From: Gemmatimonas groenlandica | GTDB lineage: Bacteria; Gemmatimonadota; Gemmatimonadetes; Gemmatimonadales; Gemmatimonadaceae | DNA length: 64,000 bases | Reading direction: 5' to 3' | NCBI RefSeq assembly: GCF_013004105.1 | Contig: NZ_CP053085.1 | Span: 4,340,001-4,404,000, forward strand | Shown here: positions 59,063-64,000 of the stretch, piece by piece | Numbering within the stretch: the first letter of the stretch is position 1 | Layout of the letters: each line of letters starts with the position of its first letter | The notes under the pieces: model-generated | What the model saw: only the letters and a program-made list of their open reading frames with translations | Told to the model about the DNA's origin: nothing | The model's database searches: none | Program-made: the position numbers and the translations under genes

Positions 59063-60445
59063 ATGACGACTGATGTGGTGATCTGTGGGGCCGGTATCGC
59101 CGGCATCGCCACGGCGCATGCGCTCGCCGTGACGCATTGTGTGCGCAACGTGCTGCTGGTCGATGAGCGCGCCCCGCTCACCTTGACCAGCGACAAGAGC
59201 ACCGAGGCGTATCGCAACTGGTGGCCGGGCCCCGACGATGCGATGGTGCGGCTGATCGATCGCAGCATCGATCTCCTCGAGCAGTGGTCGGACGCCAGTG
59301 ACGATCGATTCGGACTCAATCGCCGCGGGTATCTGTACGCGACGCGCGATCCGGCGACGGCAGACCGTTTCGCTGCTGATGCGGCGCGGGCGAGTGCACA
59401 GGGGGCCGGCCCGATTCGCGTCTATCGCTCGATGGCCGATGCTGCGCCGTATCGTCGGAGTCCGCACCGCGGCTTTCGTGGCGTCCCCGATGGCGCCGAC
59501 CTCTTTCTCGATTCCCACGCGATTCGTCAGCACTTCCCATGGATGCATCCCGATATCGTCGCGGTCCTGCACGCGCGCCGGTGTGGCTGGTTCAGTGGGC
59601 AGCAGCTCGGCATGTATCTGCTCGAGGAAGCGAAGGCGGCCGGTGTCCAGCTGCTGAGCGGGCGTGTGGAGCGCGTGGTACACGCGTCGGGCGCCGTGGA
59701 GGCGGTGGACGTGGCGCACGCGGATGGCACGCGAACGCAGATCCGGACCCCTGTGTTCGTGAATGCGGCCGGCCCGTATGCCGCGCCGGTGGGCGCGTTG
59801 GTGGGCGCGGAGCTTCCGCTGTTTTCGGAGGCGCACTACAAGATCGCCATCGAGGACACCGCCGGGGTGATCGACCGCGACACGGGTCTGGTGATTCTCG
59901 ATGATGCGCAGCTTCTCGCGTGGGGCGACGACGAGCGCGAAGAGCTGGCCGCGGACGACGCCACCCGATGGCTGACCGAGCCGATGCCGGCCGGCATTCA
60001 TCTGCGACCGGAAGGGTACGGCGCGAGTCGTACGGTGCTGATGCTGTGGGATTACCACAGCGCGCATCGGTTCAGCGTGCCGGAGTATCCGATGCCTGAC
60101 GACGCGCTCTATCCCGAGCTCGTGCTGCGCGGCATGACGTCGCTGGCCCCTGGGCTTGCCGCGTATCTCGAGCGATTGCCGCATGCGTACGTGGACGGCG
60201 GCTACTACACCAAGACGGCCGAGAACCGGCCGCTGGTAGGCCCTAGCGGCGCACACGGCGCGTTCGTGTGCGCGGCGTTCTCGGGCTTCGGTCTCATGGC
60301 CGCACCGGCCTGCGGTGAACTGCTCGCCGCGCAGATCATCGGTGCCACGCGGCCTCCTTACGAGCGGGCATTTCTGCCCACACGCTACGACGATCCGGCG
60401 TATGTCGCGCTGTTGGCCAACTGGGGTAGCACGGGGCAGCTGTAG
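59063..60445 (+). CDS. FAD-dependent amine/amino-acid oxidoreductase (DAO family)
   Basis: The 460-residue flavoprotein has the N-terminal FAD motif VVICGAGIAGIATAHAL (residues ~5-21). The substrate domain is of sarcosine/glycine-oxidase type, with LTSDKSTEAYRNWWPGP, VNAAGPYAAPVGALVG, and a C-terminal FAD-closing segment YYTKTAENRPLVGP with FSGFGLMAAPACGELLA. It oxidises an amine or secondary amino acid; the substrate is unknown. ATG at 59063 is 10 bp after the preceding stop; GTG at 59060 is possible. Confidence 0.88.
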   Translation: MTTDVVICGAGIAGIATAHALAVTHCVRNVLLVDERAPLTLTSDKSTEAYRNWWPGPDDAMVRLIDRSIDLLEQWSDASDDRFGLNRRGYLYATRDPATADRFAADAARASAQGAGPIRVYRSMADAAPYRRSPHRGFRGVPDGADLFLDSHAIRQHFPWMHPDIVAVLHARRCGWFSGQQLGMYLLEEAKAAGVQLLSGRVERVVHASGAVEAVDVAHADGTRTQIRTPVFVNAAGPYAAPVGALVGAELPLFSEAHYKIAIEDTAGVIDRDTGLVILDDAQLLAWGDDEREELAADDATRWLTEPMPAGIHLRPEGYGASRTVLMLWDYHSAHRFSVPEYPMPDDALYPELVLRGMTSLAPGLAAYLERLPHAYVDGGYYTKTAENRPLVGPSGAHGAFVCAAFSGFGLMAAPACGELLAAQIIGATRPPYERAFLPTRYDDPAYVALLANWGSTGQL

Positions 60446-60456
60446 CGCGGTGATGC

Positions 60457-62154
60457 CTACGGTCGCGGCGCGTTGCGCTTGACCTGCTCGTCCATGATGC
60501 GCAGCAGTTCCTGATTGCTCCACGGCTGCCAGCCGTGCGGCTTGAGTGGACGGCCGTAGTCGAACTTGCCGGCGTAGTACGGGCCCTTGCCCGGCTCCTT
60601 CGTGCTTTCGAGAAATGTCTCGAAGCGGTACACGCCGAGGTTGAGGAAGTAGTTGTCCATGTCACCGACGGCCACGTGCAACTTGCCGACCAGTCTTGGG
60701 CCAATGGTGGGCCAATTCCGCTCCACGTAATCGCGCAGGTCGTAGCCGTTGGTGCGCATCGCCTCGGCGACGCTCTTGTCGATCACACCGGTGCGCTTGT
60801 CCCACAGCGACTTGGGGTATCCATCGGCTCCCACCGGCGCCCAGGCGGCTTGCCAGCCATCCCACTGACCGGCTGAACGGCCCTTGGTCGCGATCACCAG
60901 TTCGGCGGTGTTCTCTTCGCGCATGGTGAGTTCGGTCATGCCTTCCGGTGAGCGACTGGACGGCACCTCGCGCGGCAGCCACGAGCGCTCGTTCATGACG
61001 AACGCATTCGAGTCGGCGTAGACGTTGCCGAACTGATAATTGCGGAAGTCGAGCTGGTCGGGATACAGCGACCACGCGCCACCGAACACGTCGGGATAGT
61101 GTACCTGCAGCGCGAGCACATCCCATCCACCGGTGGAGCCACCGGTCAGCGTGCGCGCGTAGGACGACGGAATGGTGCGGTAGCGCCTGTCGATCTCGGG
61201 AATCAACTCCTGCGTGATGGCGTCGCCGTACGGGCCATTGTTGGCCGAGTTGAGCACGTAGCTGTCGTCGTAGAACGGCGTGGGGTGCTGAATGAATACG
61301 GCGATGAACTCGGGTACCTTGCCCGCGGTCCACGCCTGCTGGAATTCACAGCCCGGTTCACGCGCGCTCCGCACGAGTCGCGCTGCCTTGGCCTGTGCGG
61401 TCTCGGGTGTGTCGCATCCATCGAAGGTGAAGCCGAACGGTGCCCGCTCGCTGAAGTGACCGACGGTGTACACCACCGGATAGCGCTTGGTGGTGTTCTG
61501 CTCGTAACCCTTGGGCAACAGCACCACCGCACCGAGTGGCATCTCGTGATTCCAGAAGGCGCTGACCTTCTTCGACGTCATCGTGAACCGCTTTACCCAC
61601 GGCGAATCGGTGAGCGAGGCAACGGGCGGCAGGACCTTGGTGAGCGACAGCGAGATCACCGGATTCGTGGCCGGGTCGATGCGCAGCTTCTGCACCGCGC
61701 TCACGAGCGAGCCGGGCGCGTTGTTGAAGCGTTGGCCTTCCCACGCATCCATGTGCGCCCAGATCGTATGTCCGTCGGCGCGCGCAAACTTGGTGTACGG
61801 CAGGATCATGCCCCGCACGAAGTACTCGCCCGCGGGCAGCTGTTTCAGCGACGCCACCGGAAAGCCCAGCGTCGAGCCATCAATCGTGGCCACGTCGCCG
61901 GGACGCAGTCCCTCGACATCGACGCCGAAAAATGGTTCGCTGCCGCGACTGGAGCTGGCTTGCTGCCGCGGTTCGCTGCGATCGGTACGCGCGATGAAGA
62001 AGAAGGCGCGGCCGGTGATCGGGCCCGAGGCAACCGACGCGTCGAAGCGGAGTTGCACTGTCTGTGCGGCGGCGGGTGCGGTGATCAGGGCGACGCCGGC
62101 GGCTAGCCGTGCGGTAAAGCATGCGGTGAAACGGGGGAAGCGAAACATCGACAT
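60457..62154 (-). CDS. Exported esterase (alpha/beta hydrolase, esterase D-like)
   Basis: The 565-residue protein has a signal peptide ending near APAAAQ. It has an N-terminal beta-sandwich domain (residues ~30-200), then an esterase domain with LGAVVLLPKGYEQNTTKRYPVVYTVGHF, the nucleophile elbow TLTGGSTGGWDVLALQ near residue 337, and a catalytic His probably in KPHGWQPWSN near 545. It hydrolyses a carbohydrate or other ester in the envelope. It lies 5 bp after the SnoaL-like lipoprotein gene and shares its operon. Confidence 0.85.
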   Translation of the reverse strand: MSMFRFPRFTACFTARLAAGVALITAPAAAQTVQLRFDASVASGPITGRAFFFIARTDRSEPRQQASSSRGSEPFFGVDVEGLRPGDVATIDGSTLGFPVASLKQLPAGEYFVRGMILPYTKFARADGHTIWAHMDAWEGQRFNNAPGSLVSAVQKLRIDPATNPVISLSLTKVLPPVASLTDSPWVKRFTMTSKKVSAFWNHEMPLGAVVLLPKGYEQNTTKRYPVVYTVGHFSERAPFGFTFDGCDTPETAQAKAARLVRSAREPGCEFQQAWTAGKVPEFIAVFIQHPTPFYDDSYVLNSANNGPYGDAITQELIPEIDRRYRTIPSSYARTLTGGSTGGWDVLALQVHYPDVFGGAWSLYPDQLDFRNYQFGNVYADSNAFVMNERSWLPREVPSSRSPEGMTELTMREENTAELVIATKGRSAGQWDGWQAAWAPVGADGYPKSLWDKRTGVIDKSVAEAMRTNGYDLRDYVERNWPTIGPRLVGKLHVAVGDMDNYFLNLGVYRFETFLESTKEPGKGPYYAGKFDYGRPLKPHGWQPWSNQELLRIMDEQVKRNAPRP

Positions 62155-62159
62155 GGCGG

Positions 62160-62732
62160 TCAGTGCTGGTGCGAAGGCGGCGGCGGTGCCGCGAAGGGAA
62201 CTTCCGACGCCAGCCCCGGCGCCGTGGATTCAGGAGTGTCGGAGAGATGTTCCTGCACGATGCGCCAGCGTCCGTTCTCGCGGCGCCAGAGCATCGTCCA
62301 CGCGCCGCTCACGGTGTGTGGCGTGCCTTGCGGCGTAGTGTGCGGAATGCTGTACACGAGCGTGAGCACGGCGGCGTCGCGCGTGATCACGTCGACGTAG
62401 GTGGAACCCAGTACGAAGCGCGGGTTCTGCATGTTGCGACCCACGCGCTGCCAGAATCCGGCGATCTCGGCGGCCAGAGTGTCGCGCGCGGTGCTCACCC
62501 GCCCGGCCACCGCGGAGATGACACGTCCGCTGTCCGGGTACAGGCTGAGCAGCCGTGCGGCGGGGTCGGGCTTCGACAAGTCGTAGGCGTCGGTCACGAG
62601 GGCGCTCAGCGTGTCGGCGATCGCGCGTCGGTCAGCCGCCGAGACGCGGAGCGGGTCGGTGCACGCGGTCAGCATCGACAGGACGGCGGCGGCGGCGCCG
62701 ACAGCGAACAGGCGGTGGATGAGTGGGCGCAT
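62160..62732 (-). CDS. SnoaL/DUF4440-like lipoprotein
   Basis: The 190-residue protein has a lipoprotein signal (AVLSMLTACTDP, Cys near 24). It is followed by an NTF2-like domain with AIADTLSALVTDAYDLSKPDPAARLLSLYPDSGRVIS, VLTLVYSIPHTTPQGTPHTVSGAWTMLWRRENGRWRIVQEHLSD, the hallmark strand pattern of SnoaL-like proteins. A His-rich tail (PPPPSHQH) ends it. The ATG at 62732 places the lipobox; the frame upstream is not coding-like. It is first in a pair with the esterase. Confidence 0.82.
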   Translation of the reverse strand: MRPLIHRLFAVGAAAAVLSMLTACTDPLRVSAADRRAIADTLSALVTDAYDLSKPDPAARLLSLYPDSGRVISAVAGRVSTARDTLAAEIAGFWQRVGRNMQNPRFVLGSTYVDVITRDAAVLTLVYSIPHTTPQGTPHTVSGAWTMLWRRENGRWRIVQEHLSDTPESTAPGLASEVPFAAPPPPSHQH

Positions 62733-63020
62733 CGTGGCGTGGGGAACGGGTGCCCGATTGGAACGGTGGACGGCTCTCCGTGAGGATAACGAGGGCGGTC
62801 TCATGCCGCTCCCGCTGTTTGGGACCTGTCCACGTTCCCGCGCAGAGGACACCGGTTGTCACCGTTTGAGGACGGTTGGTCGCGCGGAAAAGCGAAGTTC
62901 CCTCTGGCAGCGCGCCGACACCAACTGGCGCGGTCATTGCTGTGCACCTTGGTATCGGGATCACACGGCAGGCGCCGCGTGGATGCCCGTCTGCCATGGC
63001 CCGGCGGCCAGGAGGAGCGC

Positions 63021-63734
63021 GTGCGGAAGACGATGAAGACGGCGGCGGTCGTATCAGGAATGGCCGCGGTGTTCGCGCTGGGGGGCTGTGGTGGAGAACG
63101 CGATCAGGCGGCCATGACGGCCGACCTCGAACGTGACTTGCAGTTGGCGACGGCCGCCGAGCGCCCACGGACGGCGGTGGTGTCGGCGCTCGAGGGCGGC
63201 CCGACTGGCGCGCCCAGCGGTGACCAGGTGGGACGTCGCGATGCCGTGCCCACGCCGCGACGCACCGCGCGCCCCACGCCGAGCGCACCGATCACGGAAA
63301 CGGTCACGCCGGACGCGGTGAGCGAAGCGCCCGCCCCGGCCGTCGTAACGACCGAGCGCGTGGAGCCCACGCCCGCGCCGAGCCCTGAGCCCGGTGTGCA
63401 GGCCCCGCCGGATTTATCGACCGAAGCTGCCGTCACCTCGGGCCCATCGGCCAGCGGCAACGAAGACGCTGGCCGCGATCGCGGCACCGGCAGCGGCAAC
63501 GTCGGTAACGGCGACAGTGGACGTCGCGGCGGAGGATGGGGCGGCATCATCGGTGTCGTGATCCGCGGCGGCGGTGCCGGCGACGATCACTGCGAAGAGC
63601 ATGACCGCCGGCGCAACGGCGGCCGCATTGGCACCCGCGTGGGCGGCAACGGCGGCATCATCGGCACCGTGATCGGTGAAGTGATCGACCGAGGACGAGC
63701 GCCGGTCGGGACGCCGCAAAGATGGCCGCGCTGA
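63021..63734 (+). CDS. Proline/glycine-rich lipoprotein, unknown function
   Basis: The 237-residue protein has a signal with lipobox VFALGGCGG. The middle is Pro/Thr/Ala-rich (RTARPTPSAPITET, TPAPSPEPGVQAPP), likely an extended linker. The C-terminus is Gly-rich with GWGGIIGVVIRGG and NGGIIGTVIGEVI, two near-repeats. I chose GTG at 63021 because GGAGGAG lies 4-9 nt upstream; the ATG four codons later is the alternative. No family was recognised. The nearby 288 bp upstream (62733-63020) hold nothing else I can support. Confidence 0.68.
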   Translation: MRKTMKTAAVVSGMAAVFALGGCGGERDQAAMTADLERDLQLATAAERPRTAVVSALEGGPTGAPSGDQVGRRDAVPTPRRTARPTPSAPITETVTPDAVSEAPAPAVVTTERVEPTPAPSPEPGVQAPPDLSTEAAVTSGPSASGNEDAGRDRGTGSGNVGNGDSGRRGGGWGGIIGVVIRGGGAGDDHCEEHDRRRNGGRIGTRVGGNGGIIGTVIGEVIDRGRAPVGTPQRWPR

Positions 63735-63747
63735 TGGTCACGGGCAG

Positions 63748-64000
63748 ACGGCGCTAGGAATAGACAGCGCTAAGAGTAAACAACGCTAAGAGTAAACAAC
63801 GCTAAGAGTAAACAACGCTAAGAGTAAACAACGCTAAGAGTTAGGGGCGCTAAGAGTTAGGGGCGCTAAGAGTTAGGGGCGCTAAGAGTTAGGGGCGCTA
63901 AGAGTTAGGAGCGACGGGGAGAATACGCGTGACCGCACGGGGTGGTCGGCGCGGTTCGCCGTGTCGCTCTTTCCTTTTCGCGCCGTTTATTCTTGGCGCC
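63748..64000. repeat. Family B composite palindrome, copy B3 (cut by window end)
   Basis: Ten consecutive 16-bp units fill 63748-63907 at exact 16-bp spacing. One is decayed (GCTAGGAATAG), then come copies of ACAACGCTAAGAGTAA, then four of GGGGCGCTAAGAGTTA. A central region with a 7-bp GAGCGAC/GTCGCTC stem follows. The right arm begins at TTCGCGCCG and TTCTTGGCGCC and runs off the window. It starts 13 bp after the lipoprotein stop. Confidence 0.9.

Noticed and set aside
58982-60523. 513-codon minus-strand open frame opposite the DAO oxidoreductase
   Set aside because: The plus-strand gene has the FAD motif and a continuous family pattern.
63748-63907. Possible CRISPR array
   Set aside because: The 16-bp units are directly abutting with no spacers, and no cas genes are present.

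Overview
This looks like a chromosomal segment of a GC-rich, Gram-negative bacterium that secretes many hydrolases. The best guess is a Gemmatimonadota member (Gemmatimonas-like). That is inferred from the mix of large exported TolB-propeller amidohydrolases, a PQQ dehydrogenase, a DUF5117/DUF4953-type zinc protease, a TonB receptor with a carboxypeptidase-like regulatory domain, and a RecBCD set. No rRNA, tRNA, transposase, integrase or CRISPR array was seen. Most of the window is ordinary, densely packed coding sequence on both strands.

Layout. 1-3566: the start of an exported MsrA, two uncharacterised genes (one with HExxH), and a propionyl-CoA synthetase. 3773-8972: fructose-1,6-bisphosphatase, a small exported protein, and an overlapping three-gene operon (SDR, beta-hydroxyacid dehydrogenase, IlvD/Edd dehydratase) that fits hydroxy- or sugar-acid catabolism. 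9041-13049: a selenium-binding-like propeller protein coupled to an epoxide-hydrolase-like enzyme, a J-domain/zinc-ribbon/PilZ protein, and an old-yellow-enzyme reductase. 13239-25918: exported or redox enzymes (amidohydrolase, Rieske oxygenase with a propeller-phosphoesterase lipoprotein, PQQ dehydrogenase with an internal cytochrome c, HI0933-like flavoprotein, EVE-domain protein with an H1-like tail, giant TolB-amidohydrolase).

26029-35336: a start/stop-overlapping recC-recB-recD-rmuC operon for double-strand break processing. 35311-39908: SpeE-like protein, tyrosine phosphatase, GNAT acetyltransferase, Pif1-like helicase, CsbD stress protein and DinB-like protein. 39925-51031: M20 amidohydrolase coupled to a KAS III, exported lipase, TonB receptor, zinc protease, small exported protein and Nudix hydrolase. 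51105-54371: zinc alcohol dehydrogenase, infA, an unknown gene, a cold-shock gene and a TetR repressor. 54476-60445: a run of short plus-strand genes (AhpD-like, NTF2-like, MOSC, DUF1697, membrane and SRPBCC proteins, a DAO oxidoreductase), the first three behind a promoter carrying two palindromic operators. 60457-64000: esterase, two lipoproteins and the last repeat.

The most unusual content is intergenic. Two families of long composite palindromes occupy the gaps. Family A (five copies, 160-210 bp) has arms built around AACACGGAT and CACAGATAAGC words, with GTTGCC/GTTGCT hexamers at the outer ends. Family B (three copies, about 170-250 bp) has arms made of tandem 16-bp units (GGCGCTAAGAGT core), which reappear as reverse complements on the far side of a central hairpin. 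They sit between convergent, tandem and divergent genes, carry no ORF, and look like dispersed REP/BIME-like elements. I know of no description of them.
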